Shown here: piece by piece, positions 8,359 through 16,505 of the stretch
Numbering within the stretch: the first letter of the stretch is position 1
How the letters are laid out: every line of letters starts with the position of its first letter
Assembly (NCBI GenBank): GCA_947629865.1
Contig: CANRFJ010000002.1
Location: 62,001-126,000 of the forward strand
Reading direction: 5' to 3'
Length of the DNA stretch: 64,000 nt
DNA from: an uncultured Lachnospiraceae bacterium
Lineage (GTDB): Bacteria > Bacillota > Clostridia > Lachnospirales > Lachnospiraceae
Notes under the pieces: model-generated
What the model was told of the DNA's origin: nothing
The model's input: only the letters and a program-made list of their open reading frames with translations
Databases searched by the model: none
Program-made: the position numbers and the translations under genes

Positions 8359-8525
8359 TGTCGTATGACTCCTTTCTTTCATGTGCTCGAAATCCAGTAT
8401 AACATAAATTTGACAAAAAAGGAAAGAGTTCTTGAGGAATCGTTTTCTTTTTGGTAAACTGATAGGAAAGGGATGTCTGTGTGAAAAATCACGAATGTAT
8501 ATAACACCCCGGAACGGAGGATATT

Positions 8526-9509
8526 ATGTACCTGCAAGAATTTGAAAAATTCCAGTCAATATATATTCAGTGCCATGACAGCCCGGACGCAGATGCCATC
8601 GGCTCCGGTTTTGCCCTGTATGAATATTTCCGCCAGATGGGCAAAGAGGTTCATCTGATTTACGCAGGCGGCACCCGGATTACCAAGCCGAGTTTGAAAA
8701 TCATGCTTGAAAGACTCTCTATCCCCATCGAATACAGGGAAGAAGTTACGGACTGCGAAGCCCTGATTACTGTGGACTGCCAGTACAATGGCGGGAATAT
8801 CACTTGCTTTGACGCCGCGCAGACTGCCATGGTAGATCATCATCTGCCCTGCGTGCCGGTGGACGAATGGTGTTACATAGTCAGCGACTGCGGGAGCTGC
8901 TGCACAGTGGTCTGGATGCTTTTGGAGGAGGTCGGGTATGATGTGAGGAAGGACAGGAAACTGGCCACGGCCCTCTATTACGGGCTCTACAGCGACACCG
9001 GACAGTTCTCGGAGATCTATCACCCAAAGGACAGGGAGATGCGGGATTACCTGGCGGACAGCATCGACAGGGAAGTTATGGAGAACATGGTAAATTCCAA
9101 TCTGTCAAGGAGGGAACTCGCGATAGCGGGCCGGGCGCTCTCCGACTACTATTATGACGAGACGTATGAATTTGCCGTTCTGCACACGGATCCCTGCGAT
9201 CCGAATCTGCTGGGAGTTATCAGCGACCTGGCGATCCAGGTGGCCGGAATCGGCGTGTGTGTGGTCTACAGCGAGACGCCAATCGGCTACAAAATGTCGA
9301 TACGGAGCAGCGCGGGGGATGTGGAGGCAAGCCGGTTGGCGGCCCACATAAGCGGGGGAATCGGCTCCGGAGGAGGACGCCAGACCAAGGCAGGCGGATT
9401 CGTGCAGAGGAAAATATTGATTGAAGTTTACCCGGACAGACTTTTTGAGACGGTTTTGCAGGAGCGTATCCGGGATTATATGAGAGGAGTAGTGGGAAGG
9501 AGTGTCTGA
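8526..9509 (+). CDS. DHH-family phosphoesterase (NrnA-like)
   Basis: A 327-residue protein of the DHH/DHHA1 superfamily. The metal-binding motifs are HDSPDADAIGSG, the Asp in ITVDCQ and the DHH triad in MVDHHLP; the C-terminal DHHA1 substrate-binding motif is GGIGSGGGRQTKAGGF. Relatives (NrnA) degrade nanoRNA or dephosphorylate pAp, and others act on cyclic dinucleotide breakdown products. The usual GGGHxxAAG motif is altered (GGGR in place of GGGH), so substrate may differ. GGAGG lies before the ATG. The last 8 bp overlap the start of the downstream lipoprotein gene, implying translational coupling. Confidence 0.85.
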   Translation: MYLQEFEKFQSIYIQCHDSPDADAIGSGFALYEYFRQMGKEVHLIYAGGTRITKPSLKIMLERLSIPIEYREEVTDCEALITVDCQYNGGNITCFDAAQTAMVDHHLPCVPVDEWCYIVSDCGSCCTVVWMLLEEVGYDVRKDRKLATALYYGLYSDTGQFSEIYHPKDREMRDYLADSIDREVMENMVNSNLSRRELAIAGRALSDYYYDETYEFAVLHTDPCDPNLLGVISDLAIQVAGIGVCVVYSETPIGYKMSIRSSAGDVEASRLAAHISGGIGSGGGRQTKAGGFVQRKILIEVYPDRLFETVLQERIRDYMRGVVGRSV

Positions 9510-10833
9510 GAAAAGCGGCGTCGGCCGCATAAAATGGCTGGGAATTTTTTTCCTCGTGTTTCTCTGCGCCGGCTGTCGTGAGAAGACGCCTTCGGGCGGG
9601 GCGACAGGGGCGGCTGTGACGGGAGCGGCCTCCACAGGCGGCGCGGCGGTTCAGGACGAGGGAGATGCAGAGGAAGACTTGAGTCTCTCGGAAAAAAGCC
9701 GGAAATATGCCGGACAGATTGCGGCCGGGCTCTATGCGCCGGTGATAGAGGACTTTTCGGCTGCCCTGGCAGACGCGCTCACGGAGGAAAAGCTGAAAAT
9801 GTCGTGGGAGAGCGCCGGCGAAGGCGTGACGGGCTACCAGGGGATAGAGTCCACAGAGGAATTTGACAGAGACGGCTACGAGGTAGTACAGGTCACTCTG
9901 CGCTATCGGGAGAATAAGGGGCGCATGATCCGCTTTGTCTACGAGCCGGACGAAACGATTGCCGGACTGTGGTTTTATCCTGTAGAACTGCCGGATTCCG
10001 ATGAGAGTGGAGAGAAGTCTCCGCAGAATTCTCCGGATACGACGGAGAAGGCCGCATTGGATTTTGTCCAGAAAGACATTGCGGTGGGGCGGGAGCCCTA
10101 CTCCCTGGCGGGGAAGCTGACGCTGCCGTCCGGTGTGGACAAAGCGCCGGTAGCGATTCTTCTCCAGCCCGGAATGGACATGGATATGGACGGCACAGTT
10201 GGGGAAGCCGGGAATAAGCCGTTGGAGGATTTGGCAAAGGGGCTTGCCGAACGGGGAGTTGCCAGCCTGCGCTACAACAGACGGGGGTGTGAGTACCCCG
10301 ATTCTCTGTCCGGCCAGGCAGGGATTCAGGAGACGCTTCTCGAAGACGCCTGGTATGCCATCGACCAGATGTATAATGCCCGTGAGATTGACAGCAGCCG
10401 GATCTATGTGGCGGCCATGGGAAAGGCGGCCGACTATCTTCCGGCGCTGGTGGAGAAGAAGGCCCGGCGTTTATCCGGCGCCGTATTGATGGGGGCCAGG
10501 CCCGTGAAAGCCACGGAGCAGTTCTACGGAGAGGACGCCCGCACGGTGGACTGCGACGCCCGATATTTTATAGATGAAAATTCCACCCTTCCCCTTCTGA
10601 TACTGCAGGGGGAAAAGGATTTTGAGACGCCGGTTTCTCACTATGAGGCCTGGCAGAAGCTCTTGAAGGGGCGCTCCCACACCGTTTACCGCTCCTACCA
10701 GAATCTCAATCACTACTTTATGCCGTCCGCCCAGAATGGCGACGCCTCGGATTATGATACAAGCGGCCATATGGCCAGGCCGCCGATTGAGGATATCGCG
10801 GCCTGGTGCCTCGACGCCCGGCCGGAGACATAG
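9502..10833 (+). CDS. Lipoprotein with DUF3887-like and degenerate alpha/beta-hydrolase domains
   Basis: A 443-residue predicted lipoprotein: a hydrophobic signal ending FLCAGC (lipidated Cys about residue 25), a Gly/Ala/Thr-rich linker, a small domain near YAGQIAAGLYAPVIEDFSAAL resembling DUF3887, then an alpha/beta-hydrolase domain. The hydrolase has the oxyanion-strand region VAILLQPG, RYNRRG, a C-terminal Asp in LQGEKDFETP and a His in LNHYFMP. The nucleophile elbow, normally G-x-S-x-G, reads AAMGKAAD, so the catalytic serine appears to be missing. It may be a binding protein or pseudo-enzyme outside the membrane. The GTG start overlaps the DHH gene by 8 bp. Family calls for the N-terminal domain are tentative. 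Confidence 0.75.
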   Translation: MSEKSGVGRIKWLGIFFLVFLCAGCREKTPSGGATGAAVTGAASTGGAAVQDEGDAEEDLSLSEKSRKYAGQIAAGLYAPVIEDFSAALADALTEEKLKMSWESAGEGVTGYQGIESTEEFDRDGYEVVQVTLRYRENKGRMIRFVYEPDETIAGLWFYPVELPDSDESGEKSPQNSPDTTEKAALDFVQKDIAVGREPYSLAGKLTLPSGVDKAPVAILLQPGMDMDMDGTVGEAGNKPLEDLAKGLAERGVASLRYNRRGCEYPDSLSGQAGIQETLLEDAWYAIDQMYNAREIDSSRIYVAAMGKAADYLPALVEKKARRLSGAVLMGARPVKATEQFYGEDARTVDCDARYFIDENSTLPLLILQGEKDFETPVSHYEAWQKLLKGRSHTVYRSYQNLNHYFMPSAQNGDASDYDTSGHMARPPIEDIAAWCLDARPET

Positions 10834-10842
10834 GCGCGGCCA

Positions 10843-13368
10843 TCAGGCAGACAGCCGTTTTTCCAGTTCCACCAGCGGGATCGGGAGGAGAGAGAGAACC
10901 ACTACCATGCCCCACTGCATCGCCGTGAGCGGCACTGTGTGGAAAATACCCTGCAGAGCCGGTACCATGATTACGCTGCACTGCATGATGATGCACAAAA
11001 GGACGCTGAAAAACAGTCTTTTGTTGCCAAAGAAGCCGATTTCCGTCAGAGAGCGGCTGCTCCGCATGTTGAAGGAGTGCACCAGCTGGGAGAGGGACAG
11101 AACCGCAAAGCACATGGTGGAATTTCCGGCGACATAGGCAAAGAGCGCCAGTGAGCCGATGAACATTCCCTCCACCGCCATCTGGAATACGGAGTGGAAG
11201 GGAAACATACCGCTGCCCGCCCGCACGGGAGGGCGTTTCATGATACCGGAGTCCGGCGGCTCCACTCCCAGACAGAGCGCGGGGAAGGAGTCCGTAACCA
11301 GATTGATAAACAGTAGCTGCACGGGGAGGAGGGGAACCTCCAGCCCGAACAGGATAGCGGCGAAAATAGTCATGATTTCCCCTATATTGCAGGAGAGGAG
11401 GAAATGAATGGCTTTTTTTATGTTGTCAAAAATCCCGCGCCCCTCGCGGACGGCGGCCACGATTGTGGAAAAATTGTCGTCCATCAGGATCATATCCGAG
11501 GCGTTCTTCGCCACGTCTGTTCCCGATTTCCCCATGGCGCAGCCTATGTCGGCCGCCTTGAGCGCCGGCGCGTCGTTCACGCCGTCTCCGGTCATTGCCA
11601 CTACATTTCCCTGTTGGCGGAACAGTTTTACAAGCCGCACCTTGTGGGAGGGTGATACCCTTGCAAAGATGCGGTAGCGGTTCAGCTTTCCGGACAATTC
11701 TCCGTCTGTCAGAAGATCCATCTCCCGGCCGGTCATCACCTCGTCGCTGCCGGAACAGATGCCCAGTTCCTGTCCGATGGCGGCGGCGGTGGTGCGGTGG
11801 TCGCCGGTGATCATAACTGGCAGGATACCGGCGGCCTTGCAGCTTTTCACGGCGGCGTAGGCCTCTCTCCTCGGCGGATCCATAAGTCCGGCAAGTCCTG
11901 TGAAGACCAGCTCCTGCTCCAGAGAGGCGTCCTGGCGGGGGCTCTGGCAGAGGCGGTAGCCGATAGCGAGGACGCGCAGGGACTGGGAGGCAAACTGTTC
12001 GGCCTGCGCCAGAAACTCCTTCCGCTTTGAGGGCGTCATCGGGTGCAGGACGCCCTGCTCCTCATAGTGAGTGGAATCCGCCAGAATGATTTCCGGAGCG
12101 CCCTTTGTGATAGAGAGAAAACCCTCCGGCGTATCGTGGAGCGTCGTCATTTTCCTGCGCAGGGAGTCAAAGGGAATCTCAAAGATGCGGGGAGCGGATT
12201 TTTTCTCCGCTTCCGGCGTGACTCCGTGGGTACGGGCAAATTCCATGAGGGCCTGTTCCATGGGTCCGGCGTTGTCGTTGCAGAGGGCAAAGAGCCGGGC
12301 CAGCTTCGATGGCTCGCAGAGACAGAAAAAGTTTCGCACGGTCATTTTGTTTTCCGTCAGCGTTCCCGTTTTGTCCGAACAGATGACAGAGGCGCTGCCA
12401 AGAGTTTCCACGGCCGGCAGATGGCGTATGACTGCTTTCTGGCGCGCCATGCGCTCCACGCCCAGGGAGAGCATAATGGTGACGAGGGCCGGCAGGCTCT
12501 CCGGAATGGCGGCCACGCCGAGGCTCACGGAGGTCATGAACATGGAAAATACGGGCTGGTTCTTTCTGACTCCCAGAAAGAACACTACGGCGCAGATGGC
12601 GAGAGCCAGAAAGCCCAGCAGCCGCCCCGTCTTGTTCAGCCGTCTGGTAAGCGGAGTCTCCGGGGCGCTTTCTCTCGCTAGCAGGCCTGCGATCTGCCCG
12701 ATCTGGGTGTCCATGCCTGTGGCGGTGACATAGAAGGTGCCCCGGCCGGTGGCGGCCATGGTGCCGGAGAAGACGCAGTTGATCCGGTCGCCGACGGCTG
12801 TCTCGCGGTCGGGAAGGGCCTCGGCGGTTTTTCGAATGGCACCGGTCTCTCCCGTGAGGGCAGACTCCTCGGTGGAGAGGCTGTGGCAGGTGAGAAGGCG
12901 TCCGTCTGCGGGAATCAGACTGCCCGCCTCTATGCACACGACGTCGCCGGGCACCAGCTCCGAGGAGGGAACCGTCAATTTTTTTCCGGAGCGGAGAACC
13001 GTGCTTCGGGGCGTCTGGAGAGAGCGGAGAGCCTCCAGGGAGTGCTCGGCCTTTTTTTCCTGATAGACGCCGATCATGGCATTGATAATGACAATTGCCA
13101 GAATGATGCAGGGATCGGTAAAATCCGCCTCTCCCCGTATGTAGGAGGCCAGAAAGGAAATCAGCGCGGCGGCCAGCAGTGTCAGGATCATGAAGTCCTT
13201 AAACTGTCCGGCGAAGCGGGCGAAAAGCCCCGGCCCCTTTTCCTGAGCCAGTTCATTGGGCCCGTATTTTGTCCGGAGACGGGCAACCTCCTTTTCGGAC
13301 AGGCCGCGCTCCGGGCGGCAGCCGGTCTCCTCAATTAGTTTGGGAACGCTCATGGCATACCATTTCAT
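10843..13368 (-). CDS. Calcium-type P-type cation-transporting ATPase
   Basis: An 841-residue P-type ATPase of the SERCA/PMCA-like bacterial group, which pumps Ca2+ out of the cell using ATP. Order of parts: N-terminal cation ATPase domain (GLSEKEVARLRTKYGPNEL), TM1-2, actuator with LTGETGAI, TM4 with the ion-site AAIPESLPALV, the phosphorylation motif CSDKTGTLTENKM, the nucleotide domain, hinge MTGDGVNDAPALK and TM5-10. Ca2+ site II ligands are present: Glu in PESL, Asn/Glu in CNIGEIMTIF and Asn/Thr/Asp in INLVTDSF. PESLP replaces the more usual PEGLP. The ATG at 13368 follows GGAGG; the in-frame ATG at 13380 overlaps that site. It converges on the lipoprotein gene 9 bp away. Confidence 0.9.
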   Translation of the reverse strand: MKWYAMSVPKLIEETGCRPERGLSEKEVARLRTKYGPNELAQEKGPGLFARFAGQFKDFMILTLLAAALISFLASYIRGEADFTDPCIILAIVIINAMIGVYQEKKAEHSLEALRSLQTPRSTVLRSGKKLTVPSSELVPGDVVCIEAGSLIPADGRLLTCHSLSTEESALTGETGAIRKTAEALPDRETAVGDRINCVFSGTMAATGRGTFYVTATGMDTQIGQIAGLLARESAPETPLTRRLNKTGRLLGFLALAICAVVFFLGVRKNQPVFSMFMTSVSLGVAAIPESLPALVTIMLSLGVERMARQKAVIRHLPAVETLGSASVICSDKTGTLTENKMTVRNFFCLCEPSKLARLFALCNDNAGPMEQALMEFARTHGVTPEAEKKSAPRIFEIPFDSLRRKMTTLHDTPEGFLSITKGAPEIILADSTHYEEQGVLHPMTPSKRKEFLAQAEQFASQSLRVLAIGYRLCQSPRQDASLEQELVFTGLAGLMDPPRREAYAAVKSCKAAGILPVMITGDHRTTAAAIGQELGICSGSDEVMTGREMDLLTDGELSGKLNRYRIFARVSPSHKVRLVKLFRQQGNVVAMTGDGVNDAPALKAADIGCAMGKSGTDVAKNASDMILMDDNFSTIVAAVREGRGIFDNIKKAIHFLLSCNIGEIMTIFAAILFGLEVPLLPVQLLFINLVTDSFPALCLGVEPPDSGIMKRPPVRAGSGMFPFHSVFQMAVEGMFIGSLALFAYVAGNSTMCFAVLSLSQLVHSFNMRSSRSLTEIGFFGNKRLFFSVLLCIIMQCSVIMVPALQGIFHTVPLTAMQWGMVVVLSLLPIPLVELEKRLSA

Positions 13369-13537
13369 AGTTTCCTCCATTCATTTCTTTCTTATAATCA
13401 TGTTCTCTAATCTTGCTCGCTCCTTTTTCCGCCCCGTCGCGAAAACGCTCCGGAAAAGGGAGTAAAATGTCAAAATATCTCGCCAACTGTCCCCGGCAGC
13501 ATATTATAAAGTAAGCAACAGAAGGAAAGATAGATAA

Positions 13538-14077
13538 ATGGGTGTGATAATTTTGCTGGCCATCTCGCTGAGTCTGGACACGCTGGGGATCGGGATGGCC
13601 TATGCCATGTCCGGCATACGGATTCCCTGGAGCACCAAACTGGTTATCGCAGCGCTGAACGCCCTTCTCACGGCGGCGGCCGTCTTTGCGGGTGGAAAGC
13701 TGGGGGAACGGCTGCCGGTTGCGTGGTGCTCCGCCCTGGGTGGCGGCGTCCTCCTTTTTCTCGGAATACGTATGCTCCGGAGCGCACTGGGCGAGGACAG
13801 GACGTCGCACTATGACAGAGACGACTCCCATGTTCTGGAGCCCTGGGAGGGCATAGCGCTGGGACTCACACTGGCGCTCGACTCAGCGAGCGCCGGAATC
13901 GGCATTACAGGAAAGTCGTGGGTGGTGTGGACGTTTCCCGTCCTCACGGCGCTCACAGGCATAACGTTTCTGACGGCGGGAGGGAAAATCCGCTGCAATC
14001 TCCGCCGCGTCAACGGTGCGGGCGGGGTTATTCTGATTCTGCTCGGTCTGCTCCGCTTTGTCTGCGGCCTCTGCTGA
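13538..14077 (+). CDS. YtaF/MntP-like integral membrane protein
   Basis: A 179-residue protein with about six membrane helices in two repeated halves. Each half begins with the family motif around a membrane Asp: AISLSLDTLGIGMAYAM and LTLALDSASAGIGI. This pattern is shared by the sporulation membrane protein YtaF and the Mn2+ exporter MntP; the repeat motif and length are nearer to YtaF. Ion transport is possible but not shown. The final 50 bp overlap the 3' end of dedA on the other strand, so the last transmembrane helix here is encoded opposite the DedA basic tail. Confidence 0.78.
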   Translation: MGVIILLAISLSLDTLGIGMAYAMSGIRIPWSTKLVIAALNALLTAAAVFAGGKLGERLPVAWCSALGGGVLLFLGIRMLRSALGEDRTSHYDRDDSHVLEPWEGIALGLTLALDSASAGIGITGKSWVVWTFPVLTALTGITFLTAGGKIRCNLRRVNGAGGVILILLGLLRFVCGLC

Positions 14078-14648
14078 GTCTGCAGAGGAGTATCAGAAAC
14101 AGGAGCAGGGAACCCAGGACAAAAATCCACCTTTTGTACCGGTCAAAAAGGAGGAAAAACGTATTCCGGTACTGGTAGAAGTAGTAGCCAAGTCCGGTCA
14201 GTACGGTATTCCACAGCAGGATTCCAAGGGCGGAGCAGAACAGATAGCTGCCGATGGGCTGTTTCATGGCTCCCGCCACAAAGCCGATATAAGTCCGGCA
14301 CAGGGGAACGAGGCGGCTCAGGAACACAGCCGCGCCGCCGTGGTTGCCGAAGATCCGGTAGGAGGCCAGTACCGGCTTTTCCAGCGAGGGGAAGCGGTGC
14401 ATGGCCTTTTCCAGCAGAGGGGAGCCGCCAAAGCGCCCGATGCCGTAGGTGAGCGAGGTGCCGCCCAATCCCGCTGCTGTGCTCACGAGGAGCAGGGAGC
14501 CAAAGGGAAGGGAGAGGCCTGCCCCCAGCACGCCCGCCAGCGGGAGAATGATTTCACTGGAGATGGGAAAGCAGGCATATTCCAGCAAAATGAGGACAAA
14601 AATGGCGGCCACCCCATACTGTTCGATGATATTTTCCACAAATGACAT
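14028..14648 (-). CDS. DedA family membrane protein
   Basis: A 206-residue polytopic membrane protein of the DedA/VTT family, members of which move undecaprenyl phosphate or other lipids across the membrane and affect envelope stability. The family signature is visible: FPISSEIILPLAG near the N-terminus, the YGIGRFGG stretch, FLSRLVPLCRTYIGFVAGAMK (conserved Arg and Gly) and LGILLWNTVLTGLGYYF. The C-terminus is a membrane helix followed by a charged tail (RGRRQSGADRAESE), which lies in the overlap with the YtaF-like gene. It is transcribed away from the L,D-transpeptidase. Confidence 0.87.
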   Translation of the reverse strand: MSFVENIIEQYGVAAIFVLILLEYACFPISSEIILPLAGVLGAGLSLPFGSLLLVSTAAGLGGTSLTYGIGRFGGSPLLEKAMHRFPSLEKPVLASYRIFGNHGGAAVFLSRLVPLCRTYIGFVAGAMKQPIGSYLFCSALGILLWNTVLTGLGYYFYQYRNTFFLLFDRYKRWIFVLGSLLLFLILLCRLSRGRRQSGADRAESE

Positions 14649-14712
14649 ATAAGTACCAGTAGATTCAGTAAAATAATTAGTATAATCTATGATGGGGATT
14701 CGGTAAGTATTC

Positions 14713-14741
14713 TTGACAAAGAACCGGGCAATTGGTATTAT
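14713..14741 (+). promoter_or_regulatory. Promoter for the L,D-transpeptidase-leuS run
   Basis: TTGACA and TATTAT are separated by 17 bases. About 20 bases after the -10, at 14762-14775, is a perfect 14-bp palindrome TGTCCCGCGGGACA, within the expected 5' leader, which could be an operator or a leader hairpin. Confidence 0.65.
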
Positions 14742-14807
14742 TAAAACGTATGCTTTTTTATTGTCCCGCGGGACAGGATTGACAGAATATGTTTGGAGGT
14801 GCCAGGT

Positions 14808-16505
14808 GTGAAAAAAGGCATTGCGATATTTATAATGACATTGGTTCTGACTGGATTATCCGGTATACTGGGGGGGACGGCTCCCGCCAGAGCTGCAGGA
14901 ACCTATATGATAAAAGTAAATAAGCAGCAGAATGTGGTGACAATTTACCGGCAGAAGGACGGAGAGTACAAGGCGTACAAGGCATTCGTGTGCTCCGTCG
15001 GATACGCGACGCCCACAGGGACGTTTTCGCTGGGCGAGAAGATGCGCTGGCATGTGCTGGACGGGCCGAGCTATGGTCAGTATTGCAGCCGCATCTACCA
15101 GGGATTTTTGTTCCACTCGGTCTGGTATTATGAGATGGGCAAGAAAAATACCCAGTCCTATGTGCAGTACAACCGTCTTGGCACCACGGCCTCCCACGGC
15201 TGCGTGCGGCTGACGGTGAAGGACGCCAAGTGGATTTATGACAACTGTCCGTCGGGCACGAAAGTAGTCATCTATAATTCTTCGAAGCCGGGGCCCTTAG
15301 GCAAGCCGTCCGCCATCAAGGTAAACGGTTATTCCGGTTGGGATCCAACCGATCCCGATCCGGCCAATCCCTATCGCAGCAAGAAACCGGTCATAACCGG
15401 CGCAAAGAGCAAAAACATTTCCTACGGCTCGAAATTCAAGATCATGAAGGGGATCAAGGCGAAAAATTCGACCGGATACAATGCGAAGGAACTGGTAAAG
15501 ACTAAGATACAGTACCGTCTGGATAAGAAATCCAAATACAAAAAGGTAAAGAAGATAAATACCAAAAAACCGGGACAATATAAAGTGACCTACAAGATTA
15601 CGGACGAAATCGGACATAAGGCCAAAGTGACAGTGGTGTATAAGGTTCTGACTGAGGTGAATGTCAGCTCCATCACCCTGAAAAACAAGACCAAGAAGCT
15701 GTACCTGGGCGGCAAGGCCGCGGCGGCGAAGTTTACCCTGAAGGTCAAGAAGATCAAACCGGCCCGCGCCACCAGCAAAAAAGTGCTCTATACCTCGTCC
15801 GATAAATCGGTCGCCACAGTGAGCAAAAAGGGCGTGGTAAAGGCGAAGAAAGCGGGAACCGCAACCATTTATGTCAAGGCGGCGGACGGCTCTGGCACGA
15901 CGGCCTCCTGTAAGGTCACAGTCATTCAGTATGCAACCTCTCTGAAGCTGACGGCCCCCGGCAATACGCTGGACGTGGGCAACGCCATGCAGCTGCGGGC
16001 AGGTTTCAGTCCGGCCGACGTCTCCAGCAAGGCGCTCACCTGGACATCCAGCGATACGTCCGTGGCGACTGTCAGCGCCTCCGGAAGCGTGAAGGCGCTC
16101 AAGAGCGGCACCGTTACCATTACCGCCAAAGCAAAGGACGGAAGCGGGGTAAAGGCTCAATATACGATTACAGTATTTTATAAATATGAAGCGGTCACTA
16201 CGAATGTGGAGGCAAAGAGCGTGGCGGCGGGCACGACCTGGCAGGAGATTACCGCGCGTGTGCTGCCCGGCGCAGTGACGATAGCGGATTCCCACGGACA
16301 CACAGCACAGGCCTCTGTGACATGGAGTTGTTCCGGTTACACCGGAGCGGCGGGAACCTATACGGCCACGGGGAAAGTGAGTCTGCCTTCCGACTGGGCG
16401 GGGACGGTTCCGGCAATCGAAGTGAAGATCACGGTGACAGCGGAGAGCGCCAGCGGCCCGGCGGTTACGGCGGCGGGACTGTATGCGATTGGAGGAGAAA
16501 GATGA
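14808..16505 (+). CDS. Secreted L,D-transpeptidase (YkuD) with two BIG2 Ig-like domains
   Basis: A 565-residue exported enzyme. A signal peptide ([18 protein letters not shown], cut near PARAAG) is followed by a YkuD catalytic domain with the active-site motif SHGCVRL around residue 130, which forms or exchanges 3-3 cross-links in peptidoglycan. A lysine-rich region then leads to two BIG2 domains ([47 protein letters not shown]) and a last beta-rich domain. BIG2 repeats probably keep it on the wall. GTG at 14808 is chosen because GGAGGTG lies just before it and the signal peptide begins there. Its stop overlaps the leuS start codon (ATGA), so the two are translationally coupled, an unusual pairing. 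Confidence 0.9.
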   Translation: MKKGIAIFIMTLVLTGLSGILGGTAPARAAGTYMIKVNKQQNVVTIYRQKDGEYKAYKAFVCSVGYATPTGTFSLGEKMRWHVLDGPSYGQYCSRIYQGFLFHSVWYYEMGKKNTQSYVQYNRLGTTASHGCVRLTVKDAKWIYDNCPSGTKVVIYNSSKPGPLGKPSAIKVNGYSGWDPTDPDPANPYRSKKPVITGAKSKNISYGSKFKIMKGIKAKNSTGYNAKELVKTKIQYRLDKKSKYKKVKKINTKKPGQYKVTYKITDEIGHKAKVTVVYKVLTEVNVSSITLKNKTKKLYLGGKAAAAKFTLKVKKIKPARATSKKVLYTSSDKSVATVSKKGVVKAKKAGTATIYVKAADGSGTTASCKVTVIQYATSLKLTAPGNTLDVGNAMQLRAGFSPADVSSKALTWTSSDTSVATVSASGSVKALKSGTVTITAKAKDGSGVKAQYTITVFYKYEAVTTNVEAKSVAAGTTWQEITARVLPGAVTIADSHGHTAQASVTWSCSGYTGAAGTYTATGKVSLPSDWAGTVPAIEVKITVTAESASGPAVTAAGLYAIGGER

